From: an uncultured Rubripirellula sp. | GTDB lineage: Bacteria; Planctomycetota; Planctomycetia; Pirellulales; Pirellulaceae | Length of the DNA stretch: 64,000 nt | Assembly: GCA_938075415.1 (NCBI GenBank) | Contig: CALJHC010000025.1 | Coordinates: forward strand, 62,001-126,000 | Direction: 5' to 3' | In this document: positions 48,695 through 56,160 of the stretch, in pieces | Numbering within the stretch: the first letter of the stretch is position 1 | Layout of the letters: each line of letters begins with the position of its first letter | Made by a program: the position numbers and the translations under genes | The notes under the pieces: model-generated | What the model was told of the DNA's origin: nothing | The model's input: only the letters and a program-made list of their open reading frames with translations | Databases searched by the model: none

Positions 48695-49055
48695 TCGATT
48701 CCAGAGTTGTTCGTTTCGTGATGTTTCCGCGGGGGTCGATTTCACCAGCAAGTCATTCTGGAACCCATGGGCCGGATCGATTTGGGGGGCTTTGGCTCGC
48801 TGAACCCGTTGGAACGGGAGGAATCCGCTGGAAGGGGTGATTCATGCGTTGCTTTGGGCGGGGTTCACTCGCAGATTTCAGGGCGCACGACTATGTTGGT
48901 GAGACCCCATCTTTCGATGGCTCACTTTCTGCAAGCGAAAACTGTTTTTACAAATAAACAACGCTCCGGCAGCTAAAAACCGTTTCGAAGGCTGAAGGCT
49001 GGCACGGAAAACGGGTTGGGCAATTTCGCACCGTTGTTTTACGAAGGTACTTCCA

Positions 49056-49565
49056 GTGGGATTTTCAACGACTCGACGTGTCGAATTTCGAGATACCGAT
49101 GCCGCGGGTATCATGCACTTCTCGGCTTTCTTTCCGATGATGGAAGCGGCGGAGCACGAATTATTACGTGCGTTGGGGTTATCCGTGATGCCGAAATCGG
49201 TCTCGGGTGGATCTCTGAGCGATCAATCCAGTTCGGGAGACTTCGGCGTTACCTGGCCAAGGGTTTCGGCAAGTTGTCAGTACCTTGCCGCAGCAAAGTT
49301 TGAGGATTTACTGACCATCGCTGTGCAGGTGGTTCGAATTGGAACGACGAGTGTTGAATATTCTTTCCACTTTTCCCGGGATGGTCAGCAGATCGCGGAG
49401 GGTAAGATGACCTCCGTTTGTTGTCGCCTGATCCGTGGTGACCATGTTGGAGAGGTGGATCGGGGCGATTGTTCGGAAGACACGGACGTTAGTGGAAGTG
49501 AGGTTCGCCTCGAGAAAACGCCCGTACCCGACGAAATTCGAGAGCTTCTGACACGTTATCGATGA
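49056..49565 (+). CDS. Acyl-CoA thioesterase, YbgC/4HBT family
   Basis: Hot-dog fold thioesterase of 169 residues. The signature VEFRDTDAAGIMHFSAFFPMME matches the 4HBT motif, in which the Asp of D-T-D-A-x-G acts in catalysis, followed by a typical central helix EHELLRALG. The start is GTG 49056. A variable segment (GGSLSDQSSSGDFG) and about 30 residues at the C-terminus exceed the usual 130-140-residue length. The substrate is probably a small acyl-CoA. Upstream of the start is an AT-rich stretch (TTTTTACAAATAAAC near 48945) that could hold a promoter. Confidence 0.88.
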   Translation: MGFSTTRRVEFRDTDAAGIMHFSAFFPMMEAAEHELLRALGLSVMPKSVSGGSLSDQSSSGDFGVTWPRVSASCQYLAAAKFEDLLTIAVQVVRIGTTSVEYSFHFSRDGQQIAEGKMTSVCCRLIRGDHVGEVDRGDCSEDTDVSGSEVRLEKTPVPDEIRELLTRYR

Positions 49566-49986
49566 TGCCAAACCTTTTTTCACGTCGATGCGTACTGAAC
49601 GTGATCTTGAGTGTCTGGCCTGGATTTGTTGGCGAAGACTTAAAAACGCGGATCGTCAGTTCGCCGCTCAAGACGTGGTCTGGGATGACCGTTGCGAAAT
49701 GTCTTTAGTGCGTCCACTGAAGCCAGACGCCCAGATTGTGGTTGGCTGTCGCAGTTCAACGTCTCAAATCATCCCTATTGTGTGATCGCAGCTCCGTGGA
49801 GGGGTCTGAGTCACCGGTGGATGCTTCCGAGTCTTTGGACGTACAGGCTTGGGTCGCTTCTGGTGAGACTCCGGTCAAGTTCGACAAACGGCGAATGATC
49901 ACGCAACGCCAGAGACGACCTTTAATTAGACTGTTCGCTCACAGAACGTGAATGAACGAATTGAATAACTTGCCGGACGGCCTGAC
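49566..49986. other. Intergenic region, no accepted gene
   Basis: About 420 bases. Overlapping frames at 49588-49951 exist in all three plus-strand phases; none has a family motif. The one at 49588-49785 has a somewhat protein-like start, but I do not trust it. Confidence 0.4.
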
Positions 49987-51813
49987 ATGATGCCATTGCT
50001 TTCATCGACTTCTTTGCTTTCCGAATGCGTCTCGGTCGGATCAGGAGCCATCGCTTCGACCACCACAGGGCTGTTGCAAACTGGCCTGTTGGATTCAACA
50101 TTGGTGCTTGGTCAGGCCATGAAGTGGCTTCCGTCTTGGCTGACACCAATCTGGGTTATCGCCGTTGGGTTGGCCTTCGGAGCGATTGTTTCTTTGGTGT
50201 TTTACTCCCTACTGTCCGTCGTCTCGTTTGTGCCTGCGATCGGCAAACTTGCTGATTCGCCGCGTCGGGGCATCACCGCCTCGTTGATTGTGGGTGGTGT
50301 GATCTCAATCGGACTTTGGTCCCTCTTTATCCCCCGAGCCGAGATGTATGCGGAATCCTTGTACCTTCCGCTCGGTTGCATCGGCGTCGTTTTGGGGTTT
50401 GGCGTCGTTTACGGAGCGTGGTACCGAACTCGGTCAGAGTGGTCAGACCTTTTGCTAGAAGGAGTCGTTCCTTATCTGCTGGCGGTTGCTGGCGTCTATG
50501 CGTTAATTGGTCTCGCTGCAACACCGCTGGTTGCTCGCCCGATGGACTTTGTTCGTTCCATTATGGAGGTTAATTTCCTGGATGACGGCGTGGAAACGGT
50601 CACCCAGTTGGTGAAGGCGACTCCGGTTGATCAGGAAGGAGGCACCCTACCCTTTCAACCCACCAATCTCAGCTACAACCTGCGTAGTGCCGAAAGTGTG
50701 ACCATCCAAAGCGACAAGACGATCTACCTGGCGGATTCGGCATCGCCCGCCAGTTTTTCAAAGGCGCCAACACGGGTGAACGCTAATGAAGATTTGACGT
50801 TTCGCTACGAAGATCGCGAAGCGCCACCGATTCCCGGAGACCCAACTCGGCTTCACATTCAGAACCAGGAAGTCGACGATGCGACGGTGATCTTCACGTT
50901 CAGATACGTACCGAGTGTTCCTGAAGCGGGAACGATTGTTGGGATTGGCGTCATCTTCTTCCTGTTGATGACCGGAATCATGGCATTCCGTCAGGCGGCT
51001 CCGAGGGTTTGGGCACTGGCTTTGTCCACGGCCAAGAACGAGATGGCACAACCGCTTTATCTTCTTCTTCTCGGCTTGGGAATTTTTGGGGTTCTCTTGT
51101 TCGGCATTTACCCCTTTAACACGCTCGGTGATGACATTCGGTTGTTGAAAGACAGTGGTGTCACGCTGATCATGGTCTTTGGAATGCTGCTCGCGGTTTG
51201 GAGCGCAGGGACAAGTGTGAGTGAGGAGATTGAGGGACGAACGGCCTTAACCGTGCTAAGTAAGCCTGTCAGTCGTCGCTCATTCATTTTGGGTAAGTAC
51301 ACCGGTATCATGTTATCGGTGCTGGTTTTGTTTGTGATTATTTCTGCAGTGCTTCTTGTCGTAATCAGCTACAAGCCAATTTACGATGCCCGTGAGAACA
51401 CACGCGGCGATACGACTTGGCAAGAAGGTTTGGACGAAGTGATGACAACGGTACCCGTCCTGGGACTTTACTTCATGGAGACGATGGCGATTGGAGCGGT
51501 TGCGGTTGCACTGGCAACTCGGTTGCCACTGCTGGCGAATTTTATCACTTGCTTCGTGGTTTACGTGATAGGAAACCTCACGTCGCCCCTTGTCGCGTCG
51601 AGCAAAGGGAATAATGAATTGGTGGGATTTGTCGGTAATCTGATCGCGGTGGTCGTACCCAACTTGAATGTGTTCAATGTTCAGGCCGCGGTGGACTCTG
51701 GGAATCCGATTCCGCTGATTTACCTTGCGGCCTCATTTAACTATCTGCTCTGCTTCACGGTTGCAGTTTGGATGTTGGCGATGCTTCTGTTTGAGGATCG
51801 CGATCTGGCATAG
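49987..51813 (+). CDS. ABC-2 type transporter permease
   Basis: Integral membrane protein of 608 residues, with an ABC-2 permease core in its C-terminal half. Helices are visible at about 55-80, 95-112, 122-140 and 155-178. They are followed by a soluble extracytoplasmic domain (about 185-310, mainly beta-strand-like), then helices at 315-335, 355-378, 392-412, 432-460, 485-505, 512-540 and 575-600. The motif GTSVSEEIEGRTALTVLSKPVSRRSFILGKY at about 408-440 is the coupling region characteristic of ABC-2 permeases. No ATPase gene is adjacent. Followed by a strong terminator, so it appears monocistronic or last in a unit. Cargo unknown. Confidence 0.88.
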   Translation: MMPLLSSTSLLSECVSVGSGAIASTTTGLLQTGLLDSTLVLGQAMKWLPSWLTPIWVIAVGLAFGAIVSLVFYSLLSVVSFVPAIGKLADSPRRGITASLIVGGVISIGLWSLFIPRAEMYAESLYLPLGCIGVVLGFGVVYGAWYRTRSEWSDLLLEGVVPYLLAVAGVYALIGLAATPLVARPMDFVRSIMEVNFLDDGVETVTQLVKATPVDQEGGTLPFQPTNLSYNLRSAESVTIQSDKTIYLADSASPASFSKAPTRVNANEDLTFRYEDREAPPIPGDPTRLHIQNQEVDDATVIFTFRYVPSVPEAGTIVGIGVIFFLLMTGIMAFRQAAPRVWALALSTAKNEMAQPLYLLLLGLGIFGVLLFGIYPFNTLGDDIRLLKDSGVTLIMVFGMLLAVWSAGTSVSEEIEGRTALTVLSKPVSRRSFILGKYTGIMLSVLVLFVIISAVLLVVISYKPIYDARENTRGDTTWQEGLDEVMTTVPVLGLYFMETMAIGAVAVALATRLPLLANFITCFVVYVIGNLTSPLVASSKGNNELVGFVGNLIAVVVPNLNVFNVQAAVDSGNPIPLIYLAASFNYLLCFTVAVWMLAMLLFEDRDLA

Positions 51814-51835
51814 TTCCAACGAAACATTGAATGAC

Positions 51836-51871
51836 AAAAAAGCCTTCGCCATCGTTGCGAAGGCTTTTTTT
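51836..51871 (+). terminator. Rho-independent terminator of ABC-2 permease gene
   Basis: Perfect stem of arms AAAAAAGCCTTCGC (51836-51849) and GCGAAGGCTTTTTT (51857-51870) around a seven-base loop, ending in a T run. With A on one side and T on the other it could terminate in both directions, but the permease stop codon is only 23 bases upstream on the plus strand. Confidence 0.9.
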
Positions 51872-51991
51872 ATTGGGTTGTGACAACCGCTTTCCATCAG
51901 AGTAAAACCGCTCTCCGATTCTTGGCAGATGATTTCTGCAAGCGTGAAGACTGAACCACCGGTCAGGAACGCAAGGCTGAGAACTCTGGCA

Positions 51992-52229
51992 AAGAACTCA
52001 GAACTAAGAACTCAGAACTAAGAACTCAGAACTAAGAACTCAGAACTAAGAACTAAGAACTAAGAACTCAGGGCTGGGAACTCAGGGCTAAGAACTCAGG
52101 GCTAAGAACTCAGGACTAAGAACTCAGGACTAAGAACTCAGGACTAAGAACTCAGGGCTGGGAACTCAGGGCAAAGAACTCAGGACTAAGAACTCAGGGC
52201 AAAGAACTCAGGACTAAGAACTCAGGGCT
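51992..52229. repeat. Heptamer tandem array, exactly 34 units
   Basis: The segment divides without remainder into 34 heptamers. The types are AAGAACT, CAGAACT, CAGGGCT, CAGGACT, GGGAACT and CAGGGCA, all variants of (A/C)AG(A/G)(A/G)CT. Mostly AAGAACT alternates with a C-initial heptamer, giving a 14-bp higher-order unit. The left third uses CAGAACT, and the middle and right use CAGGGCT/CAGGACT. It lies in a convergent gap and contains no stop-free gene of note. Confidence 0.95.
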
Positions 52230-52411
52230 GGGCAAGTCTTTGCAGGCTTGATCCTAGGGATGGCTCACCGCGTCTGGTAAGAATGGTTAACTTTTGGTTG
52301 ATCGATCATGGCTACACTGCCTGCAAACGAATTCCCAAACCAGAGTGCTTTCTTCCTTGGCGGAGACACCGCTGGTTTGGGAAATAGGTTCGAGCAACCG
52401 ATGAGTGGGCT

Positions 52412-53455
52412 TTAGGTTGTCGAGCGTGCAGGGGGCCTGCGCGGAGTGTAGAGACAGCAATCATCGGGGCAGACATCATGCCAAGGACCTAGTTCACCCA
52501 TCGCTTTTCTTTCTTCGCGATTTTCAAGACGCTCCTGAATCAGTTCGCGAATCATGGAAACGAAGCTTGGGTGAGTGCCCACGGTTGCAGCGCGGGCGAA
52601 GGGGATATCATGATCGGCGCAGGCAGTTGCGGCTTCTTCATCGAGATCAAACATGACCTCCATGTGGTCGCTGATAAAGCCGATCGGCGCAACAATGATT
52701 CCATTGGGTTTCTCATTCTCGGCCATTTCGTTGATGACGTCACAAACGTCGGGTTCTAACCAAGGTTGTTGAGGTGGTCCACTGCGGCTTTGGAAAACAA
52801 GTTGCCAGTTGCCGACACCGTTTGCTTCGGCGACCAGACGGCAGGATTCCGTCAGTTGTTTGACGTAATCGCAATTGTCCGCCATTCCCATCGGGATGCT
52901 GTGTGCGGTGAATAACGTGTGAAGCTGATCAGCAGGTTGCTCCAACTTGCCGATTGCGTCCTTGACCGACTTCGCCATGGCATCCACGAATCCAGGATGA
53001 TTGAATCCCATTCGTACTTTTTGAACAATCGGAGCGTCAGGCCCAACTTGCTCCTGAGCTGCAGCGATATTTTCACGGTACTGGCGACATCCGCTGTAGC
53101 AGCTGAACATGCTCGTGAAAAATGCCAACGCTCGCTTTTTACCATCACCCTTCATTTGCTCGAGCGTATCCGGGAGCATTGGATTCCAGTTTCGGTTGCC
53201 CCAATAGATTGGCAGGTCAATACCGGCAGCGGTTAGCTCCGTTTGCATCGCATCGAGAAGGATTCGGCATTGCTCGTTAATCGGACTCACACCGCCAAAG
53301 TGGTTGTAATGTTCCGCCACTTCCAGCATGCGTTCTCTGGGAACGTTTTTGCCCCGGAGGACATTCTCGAGAAAGGGGATGACATCATCCGGACCCTCGG
53401 GGCCACCAAAGGAAACCAGCAGAATTGAATCGAATGGGGGAAGTGGATCGCTCAT
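52412..53455 (-). CDS. hemH: Ferrochelatase
   Basis: Inserts Fe2+ into a porphyrin to complete heme synthesis. Conserved landmarks: SFGGPEGPDDV at the N-terminus, SGCRQYREN (121-129), the catalytic His185 in TAHSIP, and Glu266 in SDHMEVMFDLD. Cysteines 119 and 123 and the C-terminal CPDDCC (329, 333, 334) resemble the Cys set that binds a [2Fe-2S] cluster in actinobacterial and some other ferrochelatases. The GCRQYRE form also occurs in coproporphyrin-type enzymes, so the substrate could be coproporphyrin III. The gene is alone on its strand. Its product would supply heme for the many cytochromes encoded nearby. Confidence 0.95.
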   Translation of the reverse strand: MSDPLPPFDSILLVSFGGPEGPDDVIPFLENVLRGKNVPRERMLEVAEHYNHFGGVSPINEQCRILLDAMQTELTAAGIDLPIYWGNRNWNPMLPDTLEQMKGDGKKRALAFFTSMFSCYSGCRQYRENIAAAQEQVGPDAPIVQKVRMGFNHPGFVDAMAKSVKDAIGKLEQPADQLHTLFTAHSIPMGMADNCDYVKQLTESCRLVAEANGVGNWQLVFQSRSGPPQQPWLEPDVCDVINEMAENEKPNGIIVAPIGFISDHMEVMFDLDEEAATACADHDIPFARAATVGTHPSFVSMIRELIQERLENREERKAMGELGPWHDVCPDDCCLYTPRRPPARSTT

Positions 53456-54281
53456 GAAAAACCTGTTCGGGGGTAGGAGATGATGACCTTCTACTATCTG
53501 GCCGGATCAAGATGCAAGCCATTCCGCTGGATCTGCCGAGTTGATAATGGGGGCATTTCTGAGGATTTTGGCGGGGAATTACAGGTTGATTGTGGGTTTT
53601 TCTTACGTCAAAGGTGTTGAGAGGCCAATTTTTCAGTATTTCCTGTTCTGAACGAAGCCTGCTCGACCACGCTTGGCCCAAGACGCAAAGTACCCTCCAT
53701 TCCACCCCTTGGAATCAGGCCATTGCCTTGGTCGATTGAATTCGGATGGTGTTCAGGCAAATAAACGAATCTTGTTTCTTGCCGGGATTTCGACTGGGGT
53801 CATGGAAATATCCTGATTTCATTCGTGTCCGTTTGAGTGCTTGAGGGCTCGGTTCACGCCGAGGGCTTGGTAGGAACGTCTCTATCCCCAGAGCCACGAT
53901 CCAGAGCCACGATCCAGAGCCACGATCCAGAGCCACGGTTTGGGTCACTGCTGTACTGCGGTTTGAGTCACGAATGTCCATCGCATTCAGCCCAGCAGTA
54001 GCCTCGGTGCGCGGTCAGCGGATTGACGCAGGGGTGATTATTGGAGACATCTTCATTTGCAGTCGATTCAATCGAATTTGGAAAAACAACCTTGTCAGGT
54101 CTGGCAGAACGAACTGACTTGTTTCGAGCATTGATGCAATCGCACGTACCCCGTTGACCTCGAGAGTCGCGTTGGGGTGAAAGGTGGATGTGGTAGGTTA
54201 TGATTTCCCACCCCCAACTGCTTGAAACTGATGTGTCGGTTTGAGGGGTAAACCAATTGGAATTCCGTATCAATTCATGTG
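53456..54281. other. Intergenic region with 13-bp array
   Basis: About 820 bases between ferrochelatase and the kinase gene, which diverge, so promoters for both should be here. The 13-bp tandem array is the only structure recognised. No small gene accepted. Confidence 0.45.
53889..53938. repeat. 13-bp tandem repeat, 3.8 units
   Basis: CAGAGCCACGATC occurs three times without mismatch (53889-53901, 53902-53914, 53915-53927), followed by an 11-base partial ending in CACGG. Perfect units suggest recent expansion. Confidence 0.88.
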
Positions 54282-55586
54282 ATGAAATTTCCTGACCACC
54301 CTCCACTGGAACCAACGATTCTGCGGACCCTTGGAATTAAGTCGATTGAGTCGATCTCCTCGGGGCTGAGTGGCGCATCGATCTATCGATGTCATCACCA
54401 GACGGGTCGTGAGTTGGTGCTTCGGGGTTGGCCAAAGGGGTTTTCGCAGCAGCGTCTTGCCGAAATCACTCGGGTCGTGGGTGTCTCCAGATCAGCCTTG
54501 GCTAGTCTCATTCCTCAAATTCATTCTTTTGACCCCTCTGTTTTTAATCTTCGAGACTGTCCAACTTCGTTGAATCGAAATGGCAGCGGCGTGGAGGCGA
54601 TAAGCAAAGAGTGCTCAACGCGGTCGTTATCGACGGATTCCTTGTTTGCCGCCTCTGAGGATGCTGATTTATCAAGCATCGATTCGCTCTCGGCTTCATC
54701 TCACCGCGTAGTCGATCACCTTTGGGGTGCAACGCAAAACGAAAGGGAACAATCTGTTTGGCAATCGGCCAATCGAAGTCTGATTCGAGATTGCTGTTGG
54801 TTATCGTCGGCAGGTCGATTTTGGCAGTTGATGGATTGGATGCCAGGGTCGGTACTACCGTCAGAATGTGATACTGAGTTGATTTTGAGAGGTGTCGAGG
54901 CCATCAAGCGTTTTCACGGAGCGACGAGTTGGTTTGGAACTCATCGGCAAATGCCCCTAGCGATTCAATCAAGAATGCAACGAATCGATCGAGTCACTTC
55001 GTTGCTTGATGCTTGGTTATTAGAGCGAGGGGAAGCGATCGGGGAAGCGATCGGGGAAGGGGTTTGCGAGGAACTCGGCGACGTTGTCCAACGAGCGATC
55101 GGACTTTGGAGACAAGATGCGGTGAAAATGAAGCGGAGGATCTTGAGTCAACTCATGCAGGATTCTTCTCGGCCCTTACCCACTCAGTTCGTGTTGCGAG
55201 ACATTCATCGTGAAAACCTTTTGTTCGAGGACGGGTGTCCCAGTGGTTTCTTCGATTTTGACGCTCTGCGAGTTGATACCCCGTGGATAGATTTGTCACG
55301 CTGGGTCGGTAGCTTTGTGCAAGGGAATTCGTCTGACGACGAGTTATGGGTGAAAGCGTCTCAAATTTTTGCTCGAGACCATCCTAGCCTTGAGAGTCGT
55401 GATAGCGATTTTGGCTGTGATTTTGCAAAACGTCTGCATGGTGCCAGCACATGGATCAGCCTTGGGAATTGGCTAGTCTGGCTTCTGATTGAGAAGCGTT
55501 TCTTTGCGGTTGATGCGAGGGTGATCTCGCTGCGTCTTGATCGGTTGGTGTCGCTGGGCTCGCATCTTGTTACGGACCAAGCGTGA
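54282..55586 (+). CDS. Aminoglycoside phosphotransferase/choline kinase-like protein
   Basis: Kinase-like fold of the APH family. ATG 54282 is preferred over GTG 54279. The N-lobe has SSGLSGASIYRCHHQTGRELVLRG, a glycine loop followed by a strand. The catalytic loop is R-D-I-H-R-E-N-L-L-F, with D307 as likely base and N312 for Mg2+, and the metal-binding FFDFDALRVD follows about ten residues later, then WIDLSRW. The substrate is probably a small molecule rather than an antibiotic. An acidic Ser-rich insert occupies about 85-145. A 12-bp in-frame repeat near 55029-55060 encodes tandem GEAI residues and may be an expansion. Confidence 0.82.
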   Translation: MKFPDHPPLEPTILRTLGIKSIESISSGLSGASIYRCHHQTGRELVLRGWPKGFSQQRLAEITRVVGVSRSALASLIPQIHSFDPSVFNLRDCPTSLNRNGSGVEAISKECSTRSLSTDSLFAASEDADLSSIDSLSASSHRVVDHLWGATQNEREQSVWQSANRSLIRDCCWLSSAGRFWQLMDWMPGSVLPSECDTELILRGVEAIKRFHGATSWFGTHRQMPLAIQSRMQRIDRVTSLLDAWLLERGEAIGEAIGEGVCEELGDVVQRAIGLWRQDAVKMKRRILSQLMQDSSRPLPTQFVLRDIHRENLLFEDGCPSGFFDFDALRVDTPWIDLSRWVGSFVQGNSSDDELWVKASQIFARDHPSLESRDSDFGCDFAKRLHGASTWISLGNWLVWLLIEKRFFAVDARVISLRLDRLVSLGSHLVTDQA

Positions 55587-56160
55587 TATCCAGTGGTGTT
55601 GCAGGCTGGTGGTTTTCCCCCAAGCAAATCGTCTGATCACAGATCGTCTGATCACGAACCGGCGAGGGTGAAGTCTCTGGGGCATTCTCTGTCGTTCGCT
55701 GCAGCGGTTTCACCGAATTTCAGTTGGGGCAGGGGAACACCATCACGACATTGGCAAGTTCATGGTGCAGGTCTTTACCTGGTGAGGATTTGATGAGAGG
55801 GTGCGGAGTCAGATGCTTACAACTGGATTGCTGTACTGTCGTGTGGTGACTGCATTTTTTTATTGGATGGAATCTGACGAGAGGCGGCCGCTTTGATTGT
55901 GGCCGTTCAATTTGGTTGTGAATTACTTGAAACGATATTGGGCTTAAATTCCAAGAATGCGTCAGCCAATGTGGCAAAGAGCGATTGTTGGTTCGTAACA
56001 CACCCAGCCGGCATTGATTGCGGTGATGGACTTGAGGCGGGTCAGGCAGATTGGTGCAGCGTTTGAGTTGCCAAAAGGACCTCAGCTTCGTTGACTTGGA
56101 AAAGCATTCGCAAGTAGAATTAGCGACTGGCGTTTAGCTTCCGGAACAAAGTGAAAGATC
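55587..56160. other. Intergenic region upstream of DsbD-like gene
   Basis: About 575 bases with a two-unit 15-bp repeat near its start and no accepted gene. The promoter of the DsbD-like/mnmE unit presumably lies in the right-hand half. Confidence 0.45.
55626..55655. repeat. 15-bp direct repeat, 2 units
   Basis: AAATCGTCTGATCAC and AGATCGTCTGATCAC are adjacent, one mismatch, 40 bases after the kinase stop codon. The unit contains the palindrome TGATCA. Confidence 0.75.

Larger units (their letters stand above)
48153..49055. other. Intergenic region with two tandem arrays
   Basis: About 900 bases between rpsR and the thioesterase gene. It contains the rpsR terminator and two unrelated minisatellites about 200 bases apart. 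Plus-strand frames across the arrays translate into periodic Arg/Pro peptides and are artefacts of the repeats. Confidence 0.5.
51814..52411. other. Convergent intergenic region with terminator and heptamer array
   Basis: About 600 bases between the ABC-2 permease and ferrochelatase genes, which converge. It holds one strong terminator and the largest tandem array of the window; the rest is unremarkable. Confidence 0.6.

Noticed and set aside
48573..48803. Frame with six-residue periodic Arg/Pro peptide
   Set aside because: The periodicity is the 18-bp minisatellite read in frame; nothing else supports coding.
49588..49785. 65-codon plus-strand frame after the thioesterase
   Set aside because: Overlaps equally long frames in other phases, and no motif or ribosome-binding site supports it.
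51992..52229. CRISPR array
   Set aside because: Repeats are contiguous heptamers without spacers, and no cas gene is present in the window.
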